Below are positions 1-7,861 of a DNA stretch of 26,515 nt, piece after piece (the first letter of the stretch is position 1; each line of letters begins with the position of its first letter). This DNA comes from DAOUMU01 sp034409055 (GTDB lineage: Bacteria; Chloroflexota; Anaerolineae; 4572-78; J111), in assembly GCA_034409055.1 (NCBI GenBank), contig DAOUMU010000406.1, positions 1 through 26,515 of the forward strand. The letters run 5' to 3'. The notes under the pieces are model-generated. The model was not told the DNA's origin. It worked only from the letters and a program-made list of their open reading frames with translations, and made no database searches. The position numbers and the translations under genes are program-made.

Positions 1-268
1 CTTGATTATGGAAACCGCTTGTGGCTTACATAACCTCCGCCTCGATTTCCCGATGACTGCCTGATCTTTCCTTTTCAGTGGGAGCATCTTTCTTTTTTAC
101 TTTTCACCTTATTTCCGATAAAGTCTATTAAATAAACGGGTAAACAACTTCCTTATTACAATTGTCGCCGTATCCAATGACATATGACACTGTTGAATAG
201 ACCACTTTTATTGTATGGTGAATTTGCACTGCCTTGTCCAAACTTTAGCCTAAGGAGGAAAGCGTATT

Positions 269-2068
269 ATGTCCAACTCGGAGACGATTACCCACGACGT
301 ACTCATTGTGGGGGCTGGCCTGGCCGGTACGTGGGCGGCCATGGTGGTGGGCCAGCAGGGTGTTAAGGACGTGGGGGTGATCTCCAAGATTCATCCCTTA
401 CGGTCTCACAGTGGAGCGGCCCAGGGCGGGATTGCGGCGGCCTTGAACAACGTCCGGCCGGTAGCAGGCACCGGGCCCCGCGGCCCCCTGGAGCCGGTGC
501 CCGACGGGACCGAGCCGCCCGATAGTTGGGAACTCCACATGTTCGATACGGTCAAAGGCTCGGACTGGTTGGGTGACCAGGACGCCATCGAGATTATGGT
601 CAAAGAGGCCATTGATGTCATCTACGAGTATGAGCACATGGGCTGCGTTTTCAGTCGCCTGCCCGATGGCCGGATTGCCCAACGCCGCTTCGGCGGTCAC
701 AGCGCCCCCCGGGCCAACTATGCGGCCGATTTTACCGGCCACGTACTGTTGCACACCATCCACGAACAGGCCCTGCGGCATGGGGTTAAGTTCTATAGTG
801 AATGGTACTGCCTGGACTTAATCGTCGAGGATAATATTTGCCGGGGGGTGGTGGCCATGGATATCACCAGCGGTAAGCTCTACACCATCCGGGCCAAAGC
901 GGTTTTGTTTGGTACGGGTGGCTATGGCCGGGCCTTCAAAATCACCTCGAACGCTTATGCCAACACCGGCGACGGGGTGGCCATTGCCTACAACGCCGGG
1001 GTGCCCTTGATGGACATGGAATTTGTCCAGTTTCACCCCACTGGTCTCTACAAGCACGGCATTTTGATGAGCGAGGCCTGCCGGGGTGAAGGGGGCTATC
1101 TGATCAACAGCCAGAATGAGCGTTTTATGGAAAACTATGCCCCGGACAAAATGGAGTTGGCTCCGCGAGACCTGGTCAGCCGGTCCGAGCAGACCGAAAT
1201 CGACCAGGGCCGGGGGATTGGCCCCGATGGCCAGGGCATTTATCTGGACCTGCGACACCTGGGCCGGGAGAAGATTCTGGAACGACTGCCCCAGGTGCGA
1301 GAATTGGCCATCGACTTTGTTGGCGTTGACCCCATTGACGAGCCGGTGCCCATCCAACCGACGGCTCATTACAGTATGGGCGGCATTCCCACCGACGCGA
1401 ATGGCCAGGTGGTGGTCGATGGCGACGGCACCCCCCTGGTTGGCTTTTATGCGGCCGGCGAATGTGCCTGTGTCAGTGTGCATGGGGCCAACCGCCTGGG
1501 CACCAACAGCCTGCTGGAGGCTTCGGTGTTTGGTCGCCGGGCCGGCTATGCCATTGCCAACTTTGTCAAGGAGGGGGTCAAGCTGCAGCCGGTGAGCGGT
1601 GAGCCGGCCGAGCGCAGTAGCCAGCGTTTAAAGCGGATGCTGGATAACCCCGGCGCCGAGTCGGTGGACAAGATCGCCCAGGAATTAAAAACGACGATGA
1701 CTAACAACTGCGGCATTTTCCGCGATGATGAGCGGCTGCAAGTGGCCATGCGCGATGTCAAGCAGTTACAAGAGCGTTTCAAACAAGCCCGGATTATGGA
1801 CAAAAGCAGTCGTTTCAACACCGAGCTGTTGGTCGCTCTGGAGACGGAGCACTTGTTGACCTTTAGTGAACTCATCGTGGCCGGGGCCCTGGCTCGCACA
1901 GAGAGTCGAGGCGCCCATGCCCGCACTGACTTCCCCAAGCGAGACGACGAAAATTGGCTCAAGCATACCCTGGCCCATCCGGCCGGCCCTGGCGAGCCTC
2001 CGGTCCTTAGTTATAAACCCGTCACGATTGACTGGGAAAAATACCCGCCTCAAGAGCGGAAGTATTAA
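269..2068 (+). CDS. sdhA: Succinate dehydrogenase flavoprotein subunit
   Basis: Catalytic FAD subunit of succinate:quinone oxidoreductase (complex II), which oxidises succinate to fumarate on the cytoplasmic face of the membrane. The 599-residue length suits the family. Visible landmarks are the N-terminal dinucleotide fold DVLIVGAGLAG (9-19), RSHSGAAQGG with His47 in the position that binds FAD covalently, the substrate-site segments FHPTG and CRGEGG, APRDLVSR with the catalytic-type Arg, HYSMGG, HGANRLGTNSLLE, and the C-terminal RTESRGAHARTDFP. The ATG is chosen because AAGGAGG (252-258) lies 10 bases upstream. An extra Pro/Gly-rich stretch of about 24 residues (roughly 62-85) sits before DSWELHMFDTVKGSD compared with the E. 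coli protein as I recall it. First gene of the sdhABCD operon. The 268 bases upstream hold no gene and no convincing promoter. Confidence 0.98.
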   Translation: MSNSETITHDVLIVGAGLAGTWAAMVVGQQGVKDVGVISKIHPLRSHSGAAQGGIAAALNNVRPVAGTGPRGPLEPVPDGTEPPDSWELHMFDTVKGSDWLGDQDAIEIMVKEAIDVIYEYEHMGCVFSRLPDGRIAQRRFGGHSAPRANYAADFTGHVLLHTIHEQALRHGVKFYSEWYCLDLIVEDNICRGVVAMDITSGKLYTIRAKAVLFGTGGYGRAFKITSNAYANTGDGVAIAYNAGVPLMDMEFVQFHPTGLYKHGILMSEACRGEGGYLINSQNERFMENYAPDKMELAPRDLVSRSEQTEIDQGRGIGPDGQGIYLDLRHLGREKILERLPQVRELAIDFVGVDPIDEPVPIQPTAHYSMGGIPTDANGQVVVDGDGTPLVGFYAAGECACVSVHGANRLGTNSLLEASVFGRRAGYAIANFVKEGVKLQPVSGEPAERSSQRLKRMLDNPGAESVDKIAQELKTTMTNNCGIFRDDERLQVAMRDVKQLQERFKQARIMDKSSRFNTELLVALETEHLLTFSELIVAGALARTESRGAHARTDFPKRDDENWLKHTLAHPAGPGEPPVLSYKPVTIDWEKYPPQERKY

Positions 2069-2090
2069 TTAAACGAAAGGGAGATTGAAG

Positions 2091-2876
2091 ATGGCCAACA
2101 ATAACGCTAGCCAAACAGTAACGGTGCGCGTTCAGCGTTTTAATCCCGATCATGATAAAAAACCATATCTGGCCGAATTTTCGGTACCGATGAGCCCGGA
2201 TACCACCATTCTGGACGCTTTGCATTATATTAAAGCCGAACTGGATGGTAGTTTAACCTTTCGCCGCTCCTGCCGCCACGCGATTTGCGGCAGTTGTGCT
2301 ATGAATGTCAATGGGCACAATATCTTGGTCTGCAAAACCCCGCTCAGGAAGGAGGTGGATGGAAAAAGGCAGGTTACAGTCCGCCCCCTGTCCTACTTGC
2401 CTATTATCAAAGACCTGGTCGTGGACCGGACCAGTTTTTGGGAACAGTACCAGCGGGTCAAACCCTGGCTGGTTCCAACCGAAGATGTACCCGAGAAGGA
2501 GTTTCGGGTCAGTCCAGAGGAAGTTGAGGCCCTGAATAACGCCGAAACCTGTATTATGTGCGGGGCCTGCTATTCCTCTTGCTCGGTGATTGGCTTGACT
2601 AAAAAATATATTGGTCCGCACGCCTTGCTGAAGAGTTTTCTCCGGGTGATCGATCCGCGAGATGCAATTGTTGGTGAACGTTTGGCCGACCTGGCCGGCC
2701 ATGACGGCGTCTATCGCTGCCACACCATTTTCAACTGCATCGACGCTTGCCCCAAGAATCTGGATCCAACCAAAGCCATCGAGATTCTGCGAAAGCTGGC
2801 TACGAAACGCCTAGCCTTTGAGGAAGCTCGCCGGGAACGGCAGAAAACCCTCAATGAGCCCATTGTGACACACTAG
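2091..2876 (+). CDS. sdhB: Succinate dehydrogenase iron-sulfur subunit
   Basis: Iron-sulfur electron-transfer subunit of complex II, carrying electrons from SdhA to the membrane quinone site. It is 261 residues, normal for SdhB. The N-terminal ferredoxin domain has the [2Fe-2S] ligands in SCRHAICGSC plus a later Cys (NILVC). The C-terminal domain has CIMCGACYSSC for [4Fe-4S] and CHTIFNCIDACPK for the [3Fe-4S] cluster. A TTG two codons earlier (2085) is also in frame. I choose the ATG at 2091 because the purine-rich AAAGGGAG sits about 7 bases before it and would be too close to the TTG. The gene lies 22 bases after sdhA and 17 before sdhC, so it is co-transcribed. Confidence 0.97.
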   Translation: MANNNASQTVTVRVQRFNPDHDKKPYLAEFSVPMSPDTTILDALHYIKAELDGSLTFRRSCRHAICGSCAMNVNGHNILVCKTPLRKEVDGKRQVTVRPLSYLPIIKDLVVDRTSFWEQYQRVKPWLVPTEDVPEKEFRVSPEEVEALNNAETCIMCGACYSSCSVIGLTKKYIGPHALLKSFLRVIDPRDAIVGERLADLAGHDGVYRCHTIFNCIDACPKNLDPTKAIEILRKLATKRLAFEEARRERQKTLNEPIVTH

Positions 2877-2893
2877 TGAGGAGGAGTTAACTT

Positions 2894-3241
2894 ATGTATA
2901 AAAGTACAGGTTTCATCAGCTTTGTTCTGCGCCGCTTCACCGGGCTGGCCTTGGTATTTTACCTGTTCATGCATATGTGGGTGATCGGCTCGGCCAACGG
3001 TGGACCGGAAGTCTTTGATGCCCGGCTGAACTTTTTCCAGTTACCCATCTTCAAAGTGTTGGAGATTGGTCTCCTGGCGGCCGTGGTCTACCATGCCTTT
3101 GATGGCATCCGCTTGTTGATTGTCCATTATCTCGAAGTGACGGAATATCGCAAGAGTCTTTTTTATGCTGCCTTTGCCGTTTCAGCGTTGTTAACCATCG
3201 CCGGCGGTATTCCCATCTTGTTGTTCATGTTCGAAGGTTAG
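2894..3241 (+). CDS. sdhC: Succinate dehydrogenase cytochrome b subunit (SdhC)
   Basis: Membrane-anchor and haem/quinone subunit of complex II, 115 residues with three predicted transmembrane helices (about 12-32, 53-78, 86-112). The N-terminal SFVLRRFTGLAL resembles the quinone-site motif of SdhC proteins. YHAFDGIRLL carries His67, the usual haem ligand of helix II. His27 in helix I (LFMHMWV) could be a second ligand, as in di-haem enzymes. The Shine-Dalgarno AGGAGGAG (2879-2886) overlaps the end of sdhB and fixes the start. The stop overlaps the Shine-Dalgarno of sdhD, so the two anchor genes are probably translationally coupled. Confidence 0.93.
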   Translation: MYKSTGFISFVLRRFTGLALVFYLFMHMWVIGSANGGPEVFDARLNFFQLPIFKVLEIGLLAAVVYHAFDGIRLLIVHYLEVTEYRKSLFYAAFAVSALLTIAGGIPILLFMFEG

Positions 3242-3251
3242 GAGGGATATT

Positions 3252-3578
3252 ATGCGAGTCTTTCAAATGCAACGTATCAGTGCCATTGCCCTGCTTGTTT
3301 TTCTAACCATTCACATGATTGTGGTCCATTACCCCCCCTTCCACATTGATTTCAGCCGCATTGTAGAGCGGCTGGCCGATCCGCTGTGGAAGGCCATCGA
3401 TATTGCTTTCCTCTTTTTTGTGCTGATGCACGCCCTGACCGGAACCTATATGGTCCTGACCGACCTGGAACGCTTTAGCTCTTACCAGCGCATTCTGGCC
3501 GGTCTGGCCGTTGTGGTCGGGATTGGGGCCTTTATTTACGGCACTCAGACCATTATCGCCTTCCAGCCGCCAGGCTAG
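3252..3578 (+). CDS. sdhD: Succinate dehydrogenase membrane anchor subunit (SdhD)
   Basis: Second hydrophobic anchor of complex II, 108 residues with three predicted helices (about 8-27, 46-70, 80-102). MHALTGTYMVLTD (59-71) is the typical SdhD segment, with His60 as haem ligand and Asp71 near the quinone site. His21 in the first helix adds a further candidate ligand. With His27 and His67 of SdhC this gives four helix-buried His, which would allow two b haems (type A arrangement); that is inference. AGGAGG at 3240-3245 overlaps the sdhC stop codon and precedes the ATG by 6 bases. Last gene of the operon. A repeat with several hairpins begins a few bases after the stop. Confidence 0.92.
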   Translation: MRVFQMQRISAIALLVFLTIHMIVVHYPPFHIDFSRIVERLADPLWKAIDIAFLFFVLMHALTGTYMVLTDLERFSSYQRILAGLAVVVGIGAFIYGTQTIIAFQPPG

Positions 3579-3583
3579 CAGAC

Positions 3584-3693
3584 TGTCGGAGAAGACGGCA
3601 TAGGGATGCCGTCCCTACTTTTCCGACAAGCAGAGGCATCCCCATGCCTCTGCGGGGACGGCATAGGGATGCCATCCCTACTTTTCTGACAAG
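3584..3693. repeat. Pair of 37-bp direct repeats with internal hairpins after sdhD
   Basis: Two copies of a 37-base unit lie at 3594-3630 and 3657-3693, differing at two positions by eye. Copy 1 folds on itself: GACGGCAT (3594-3601) pairs with ATGCCGTC (3606-3613), and TGTCGGA (3584-3590) pairs with TCCGACA (3622-3628). Between the copies is a perfect hairpin, GCAGAGGCAT / ATGCCTCTGC with a CCCC loop (3630-3653). No T-tract follows, so this is not a standard intrinsic terminator. It may still act as an RNA 3'-end stabiliser for sdh mRNA, or be a REP-like element. Confidence 0.75.
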
Positions 3694-3746
3694 CTGCCAG
3701 GAGTCCGGTTTCAAAAATTTTAGGAAAAGCCTGGCCAAACAGGTAA

Positions 3747-3810
3747 GGGAGCAGGGAGTAGGGAGTAAGGAAATATTGCCTACTTCCTGCTTCCTACTGC
3801 TTACTCCCCA
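3747..3810. repeat. Imperfect palindrome of GGGAGTA-type low-complexity units
   Basis: The left half consists of degenerate GGGAGTA/GGGAGCA units (3747-3770) and the right half carries the complement, CTTCCTACTGCTTACTCCCC (3789-3808 region). The two arms can pair into a long imperfect hairpin around a short A/T-rich centre. It does not code and has no terminator T-tract. It resembles the other low-complexity inverted repeats between genes in this window. Confidence 0.55.
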
Positions 3811-3896
3811 GATAAAATTCGGTTTTCTTACCCAATGTGCAAAATTTTATAGTTTCGGTACTTGTTTTGACATAAACAAAAACTCTTAACATCGGT

Positions 3897-3925
3897 TTGC
3901 ACTTTATGTCTATCTCAGGTAAAAT
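3897..3925 (+). promoter_or_regulatory. Predicted sigma-70-type promoter upstream of the 4033 gene
   Basis: TTGCAC (3897-3902) and TAAAAT (3920-3925) are separated by 17 bases, the ideal spacing. The -10 box matches TATAAT at five of six positions. It lies about 100 bases before the TTG start at 4033. The string GGTAAAATTGAC around the -10 recurs at the other candidate promoter at 7271. Confidence 0.5.
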
Positions 3926-4020
3926 TGACAAGAGAGAGACGGATAGTACCGTAATCGTATCCTTCTAAACGGCGGTCTGCCGTCGGCGGTCGGCGGTTGT
4001 CATTTACGCAGTAGGCTCGT

Positions 4021-4028
4021 AAGGAGGT
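4021..4028 (+). promoter_or_regulatory. Strong Shine-Dalgarno deciding a TTG start
   Basis: AAGGAGGT is a near-perfect anti-16S match placed 4 bases before the TTG at 4033. No ATG or GTG lies at a suitable distance, so the TTG is taken as the start of the following gene. Confidence 0.8.
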
Positions 4029-4032
4029 AATC

Positions 4033-5376
4033 TTGACTCCTGATCTTAGAATAATATTCCTGTTTTTGGCCCTTGTAACACTCATTTTATTTACCCTACG
4101 CCGGGGTGGTGGCGCCCTGATCACGTTTGCTGATATTGGGCAGATTCTTGTGGATTTCTTGCTGGTTCCGGCGGTGGTGGGCACAGTCGGGGCCTTTGTC
4201 TTCTTACTGGCCCGGCAAGACCCGATGCCCTTGATCCGTGAGGCTGCTTATCAGTTGAGTTTTCAGCAGCTTGTCTCCTACGCTAAAGCCATTCCCGCTA
4301 ACCTTGGCGATAATCTGGCCGTGGCCGGAGTGCTCCGGGAAGACACCGATGGGGATAACTTCCGCGAGTGGGTTGTCTTTTACGAGTTTGACCTGGGAGC
4401 AGCAAATAACCCTATTCAGGCTGTTATTTATGATAACGACCGGGGCAATCCGCCCGTTATCTTTCCTTATGCCTTGCGTCCCCCGGATCGAGATTATCTG
4501 AGTGAGGATGCGAGCATCATTTCTTTTGGCTTAAATGAGGTGACAATAGACCGAAACGGTCCGGGTGGTTCAGACCTGCCGGAAGTTCTGGTCGAGGGCA
4601 AAAACGAACTGTCCATTTTTCGCTTTAGAGAAAATTCCGAAATATGGGATTTTCCCCGGGATGCCCCCCCCCGCTATGAACCGATTGGCTTCTTCCGGGG
4701 TAGTGGCGGGGTCAGTTTTGATCCAGAGACCAAAAATGTAACCGTGATTGATCGAGACGGGTTTGAACGGAGCCAATTGGCGGCCCGTTCCATTTATGCT
4801 CTGAATGAAAGAACAAACAGCTATTTGGATATTGAGGAATTGGGGGCAGATGGCGGCGTAAAAAAATTGTCCGCCCCCATCTTCTCCACCATAGACTTTT
4901 TCGCCGGTCCCCCCGACGATATTCTTGACACCACCTTCCCCGAAAAAGTGGTGTTGGCCTTTTATGCTGCGACCTGCGGTGGTGAAGATAATCCCTTCTG
5001 CCCAACAGCCAAAGCTAACTGGCAGAGTCAAGATTTTCTGACCGGCGATGCCCTTAAGCAGTTCACCGACGGTAACCCGGACTTTTTTGGCCTGCCCGGC
5101 TTTGGCGGTATCCAAAATCTGGCCATCACCGAACTCCGCTACTATCCCAGTAAGGAAACAGATGCAGATTTATTAGTCAGCGGTGGAGGCCGGGACGTTG
5201 TCACCGGCGAAGAGGCCCAATTGAACGTGGTCGAAGTCAACTTTACGGCTGATAGTCCGGTTGAAACAGCCCGCCAGTTCAAGATGACCCTCGTCAATGG
5301 GCAATGGAAAATTGCCGGCCCTGCCGATGCCACCGTCTCAGGCACGCCAACCGAAATTTCCGCCCCGGAACAGTAA
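4033..5376 (+). CDS. Membrane-anchored protein of unknown function with Asp-rich extracytoplasmic domain
   Basis: I do not recognise a named family. The 447-residue product has two N-terminal hydrophobic segments (about 5-22 and 38-60) separated by a short RRGGG-containing loop, then a large soluble region. That region has Asp/Gly loops similar in style to VCBS/FG-GAP or calcium-binding repeats (DTDGDNFREWVVFY, then a second with DRNGPGGSDLPEV) and a C-terminal part ending in a strand like FKMTLVNGQWKI, which recalls NTF2-like folds. There is one CGG...FC cysteine pair near residue 315. The TTG start is set by AAGGAGGT (4021-4028). It appears to be a single-gene unit with its own promoter. 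It may be a cell-surface structural or sensing protein, but the role is unknown. Confidence 0.85.
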   Translation: MTPDLRIIFLFLALVTLILFTLRRGGGALITFADIGQILVDFLLVPAVVGTVGAFVFLLARQDPMPLIREAAYQLSFQQLVSYAKAIPANLGDNLAVAGVLREDTDGDNFREWVVFYEFDLGAANNPIQAVIYDNDRGNPPVIFPYALRPPDRDYLSEDASIISFGLNEVTIDRNGPGGSDLPEVLVEGKNELSIFRFRENSEIWDFPRDAPPRYEPIGFFRGSGGVSFDPETKNVTVIDRDGFERSQLAARSIYALNERTNSYLDIEELGADGGVKKLSAPIFSTIDFFAGPPDDILDTTFPEKVVLAFYAATCGGEDNPFCPTAKANWQSQDFLTGDALKQFTDGNPDFFGLPGFGGIQNLAITELRYYPSKETDADLLVSGGGRDVVTGEEAQLNVVEVNFTADSPVETARQFKMTLVNGQWKIAGPADATVSGTPTEISAPEQ

Positions 5377-5417
5377 GCCGCCCAAAACCCTCTGTTAAGT
5401 AAGTGTAGGGCAAGTTG

Positions 5418-7118
5418 CTAACTTGCCCCTGCCTGCCGATTGATACCCGTAGCTTGAATTCTCCCAGCCTCAAGATGCCAAATTTTAGTCGCAATCTGCT
5501 TAATGAACCAGCGATCGTGTGAAACGGCTAAGATCGTGCCCTTGAACTCTTGTAAGGCCCTCTCAAACTCCTCCAAGCTGGTCAAATCCAGATAGTTTGT
5601 TGGCTCGTCCAGAATAAAAACGTTTGCTCTGGAAGAAACCAGTTTGGCCAGTTGTAATTTACGCCTTTGCCCCAGGCTTAAACTGCCCACTTTTTGAAAA
5701 ACCTGATCGCCACTGAATAACCCATATCTATTGAGCTGGGCTCGAACCTCCGCCTCCTCTCCCCTGGCCACTTTTCTATATTCCTCTAAAACGGTCACAT
5801 TTAAGTCCAAAGTTTCCTGATCCTGGTCTAAATAACCAAGTTTAGCCTTTTTGGCAATTCTTACCTCCCCCCCATCAGGCCGGACCATACCCATGATAAT
5901 CTTCAATAAAGTGGTTTTCCCGGTGCCGTTAGGCGCGACCAAAACAATCCGGTCCCCATTACGTATGATCTCAGACACACCGGCCAGTAAATCTCTATCA
6001 TCGTATTGCTTTGAAATGTCGATGAGCTCAATGATATCCTGGCTACCCAGTGCAACCGGGTCAAACTCTGGATTGATTTCCCAGCGGCGTCTAACAGGTT
6101 TTAATGGATTGGCCAATAATTCCTCCAGACGGTACTTGGCGGCTTGAATCTCCCGGCCAATGCTTTTTTCAGTTCGCTGACCATGATACTTGTAGGCCAT
6201 CTTATTACGGTCCGTCGGACCTCGACCTTTGCCGGTTGAATAGGTTTTTGTTTTGATAAAACTCCGCAGTTGCTTGATTTCTTCCCGTTGGGCCCAAAAG
6301 GCCGCCATCTGTTTCTCATAGAACTTCTCTCGCTCGCCCAGATAAAAATCGTAGTTTCCGGGATATATCGTTATTTTATGATCCGTGTGGGACAACTCGA
6401 CGATTTGATGAACCACCTTATTCAAAAATTGCCGGTCGTGTGAAATAGCAAACAGGCAGTTTTGGTATTGGGCCAGATACATTTCTAACCAATCCAGAGC
6501 CTCAAAGTCAAGATGGTTGGTTGGCTCGTCAAGGATCAATAAGTCCGGCGAGCGCAGCAGGAGCGCGGCCAGGGCCACCCGGGTTTTTTCTCCGCCACTC
6601 AGGCTGGACAATGACCTGTTTTGGTCGATATAGTCTATGTCCAGCCCTGACAGGACTCGTTTGAATCGATAATCTAAATCGTGGCCGCCTTTTCTTTCGA
6701 ATTCCTCTTGCAGTTGTCCATATTGGGCCAATATGTGCTCAAGTTCCTCCGGCTCGAGGGTTGGGGCGGACATCCTTTTTTCTAAACTTTTCATTTGTGA
6801 GGTGATGAGGTCTAATCGACCGACCGACTTTTTCAGGTAATCCTGGACGGTTGTGCCCCCTTCTAACCCAAATGTAACCGCTTGGGGCAAGTAACCGACA
6901 TCAACCTTAGCCGAGACGATGACCTGACCGATGTCTGGTTTTTCTTTACCGACCATCATTTTGGCCAGCGTTGTTTTGCCAACGCCATTTTCGCCGACTA
7001 AGGCCATTCGGTCTCGCCTATTCAAGGTCAGAGAAACTTCGTTTAGAATAAGTTTTGCCCCGTAATACTTTGTCAGGCGATCAAGCTTCAATACTTGCTG
7101 GCTCATCATGTTTGCCAC
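5418..7118 (-). CDS. ABC-F family ATPase (ribosome-associated translation or antibiotic-protection factor)
   Basis: Soluble tandem ATPase with no membrane domain, as in ABC-F proteins that act at the ribosomal E site. The first cassette has Walker A GENGVGKTT (42-50), signature LSGGE (173-177) and LLILDEPTNHLD (193-204). The second has APNGTGKTT (395-403), signature LSLGQ (480-484) and VFILDEPTNYLD. A charged helical linker (about 255-345) separates them, as expected for the P-site-tRNA interaction motif. At 566 residues it is within the family range. The GTG at 7118 follows GAGG by 4 bases. ATGs three and four codons downstream are alternative starts. The gene looks somewhat AT-richer than its neighbours, which may mean transfer. 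Vga/Lsa-like drug protection or a housekeeping role are both possible. Confidence 0.93.
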   Translation of the reverse strand: MANMMSQQVLKLDRLTKYYGAKLILNEVSLTLNRRDRMALVGENGVGKTTLAKMMVGKEKPDIGQVIVSAKVDVGYLPQAVTFGLEGGTTVQDYLKKSVGRLDLITSQMKSLEKRMSAPTLEPEELEHILAQYGQLQEEFERKGGHDLDYRFKRVLSGLDIDYIDQNRSLSSLSGGEKTRVALAALLLRSPDLLILDEPTNHLDFEALDWLEMYLAQYQNCLFAISHDRQFLNKVVHQIVELSHTDHKITIYPGNYDFYLGEREKFYEKQMAAFWAQREEIKQLRSFIKTKTYSTGKGRGPTDRNKMAYKYHGQRTEKSIGREIQAAKYRLEELLANPLKPVRRRWEINPEFDPVALGSQDIIELIDISKQYDDRDLLAGVSEIIRNGDRIVLVAPNGTGKTTLLKIIMGMVRPDGGEVRIAKKAKLGYLDQDQETLDLNVTVLEEYRKVARGEEAEVRAQLNRYGLFSGDQVFQKVGSLSLGQRRKLQLAKLVSSRANVFILDEPTNYLDLTSLEEFERALQEFKGTILAVSHDRWFIKQIATKIWHLEAGRIQATGINRQAGAS

Positions 7119-7147
7119 TTTTCCTCAGCTATGGCTTGATACTTCCA

Positions 7148-7176
7148 ATTCTACAGCAAAGCGTTTGTGTTATCAA
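7148..7176 (-). promoter_or_regulatory. Predicted promoter of the ABC-F gene
   Basis: Read on the minus strand, TTGATA (7176-7171) and TAGAAT (7153-7148) are 17 bases apart. Each box matches the sigma-70 consensus at five of six positions. The -10 is about 30 bases before the GTG start at 7118. Confidence 0.6.
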
Positions 7177-7194
7177 ACCTTTCGTAACTACCTC

Positions 7195-7213
7195 AGGCTA
7201 ACCGAGTTAGCCT
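7195..7213. promoter_or_regulatory. Perfect inverted repeat between divergent promoters
   Basis: AGGCTAAC-CGA-GTTAGCCT is an 8-bp perfect palindrome with a 3-base spacer. It lies 19 bases upstream of the ABC-F -35 box and about 37 bases before the opposing -35 of the zinc-ribbon gene. That suits a dimeric regulator acting on one or both genes. It could instead be a small RNA hairpin. Confidence 0.45.
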
Positions 7214-7249
7214 CTCTTCAGCAGTAAATAGGAACCCGTTTCTCCGGGG

Positions 7250-7277
7250 TTGCGTCTTTGATGTTTTCTGGTAAAAT
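7250..7277 (+). promoter_or_regulatory. Predicted extended -10 promoter of the zinc-ribbon gene
   Basis: TGGTAAAAT (7269-7277) is an extended -10 element, with a weak -35, TTGCGT (7250-7255), 16 bases upstream. It lies about 64 bases before the ATG at 7341. Confidence 0.45.
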
Positions 7278-7340
7278 TGACTGCGTTGATCTATCAAGAA
7301 ATAAAACTATTTAGTCTACATAGGATAGGAACCTGAAACA

Positions 7341-7793
7341 ATGAATTGCCAAAATTGTGGCGCTCAAAATGAACCTGGAGCCCGTTTCTGCGCCGAGTGT
7401 GGCGCCCCGCTCGAAGGCCAGTTGGGTGTGACCCAACCGATGGAAGAAGGTTACGATCAAACCATTTTATCCACGGCCAGTCCAGTTGACGAACAGGCCA
7501 AAACCGTGTCTGTCACTCAAGAAGAGGTGGCTGCGGCTGAGGCCCAGACCGCCAGACCCCCTGAACCTCAGCCAGAGTTAACCCCTCCCCCCCCCGCGCC
7601 TCCCCCTGCAGAGAATGGGGGCAATGGCGGCGGCTTGATGAGTCAACGTAACATCATTATCGCCATTGTAGTATTGCTATTGTTATGTTGTTGTTGCTTT
7701 GCCTTGAGTATTGCCGGTCTGGCTGCTTCCGGCGTGGCTGAAGAGATTCTGAATGCACTAAGTATGCTATCCACCCCCCTCTGTTTTGTTTAA
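7341..7793 (+). CDS. Zinc-ribbon single-pass membrane protein
   Basis: A 150-residue protein starting with a four-Cys zinc ribbon (C3, C6, C17, C20, in NCQNCGAQ and FCAECGAP). This is followed by an acidic, Thr/Pro-rich linker with a PPPPAPPP run (about residues 82-90) and one transmembrane helix (about 105-130) holding four consecutive cysteines. A short tail follows. The N-terminal ribbon would be cytoplasmic if the topology is N-in. Such double-CxxC headers are common on uncharacterised membrane proteins of Chloroflexota and other phyla and do not define a function. The start has only a weak upstream GGA. The gene stands alone before a strong terminator. Confidence 0.85.
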   Translation: MNCQNCGAQNEPGARFCAECGAPLEGQLGVTQPMEEGYDQTILSTASPVDEQAKTVSVTQEEVAAAEAQTARPPEPQPELTPPPPAPPPAENGGNGGGLMSQRNIIIAIVVLLLLCCCCFALSIAGLAASGVAEEILNALSMLSTPLCFV

Positions 7794-7817
7794 GGGGCAT
7801 CAGCTAAAGCCAACAAG

Positions 7818-7845
7818 GGCCGTCTAACACAAGACGGCCTTTTCT
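7818..7845 (+). terminator. Rho-independent terminator
   Basis: GGCCGTCT (7818-7825) pairs perfectly with AGACGGCC (7832-7839) around a 6-base loop, followed by TTTTCT. It lies 25 bases after the zinc-ribbon stop and only 16 bases before the next ATG, so it could also act as an attenuator for the downstream gene. Confidence 0.85.
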
Positions 7846-7861
7846 GTTGGCCGAAAACAGT

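Noticed and set aside
177..221. Possible sdh promoter (ATGACA, TTGAAT and TATGGT boxes)
   Set aside because: No pair of boxes has both acceptable spacing and sequence.
818..1483. 221-codon open frame on the minus strand inside sdhA
   Set aside because: It lies wholly opposite a clear sdhA frame, lacks domain motifs and a ribosome-binding site; a shadow of GC-rich codons.
3630..3653. Hairpin after sdhD as an intrinsic terminator
   Set aside because: The stem is good but it is followed by GGGGACGG, not a T-tract.
3644..3889. 81-codon frame over the post-sdh repeats
   Set aside because: It is composed of repeat sequence and lacks coding character.
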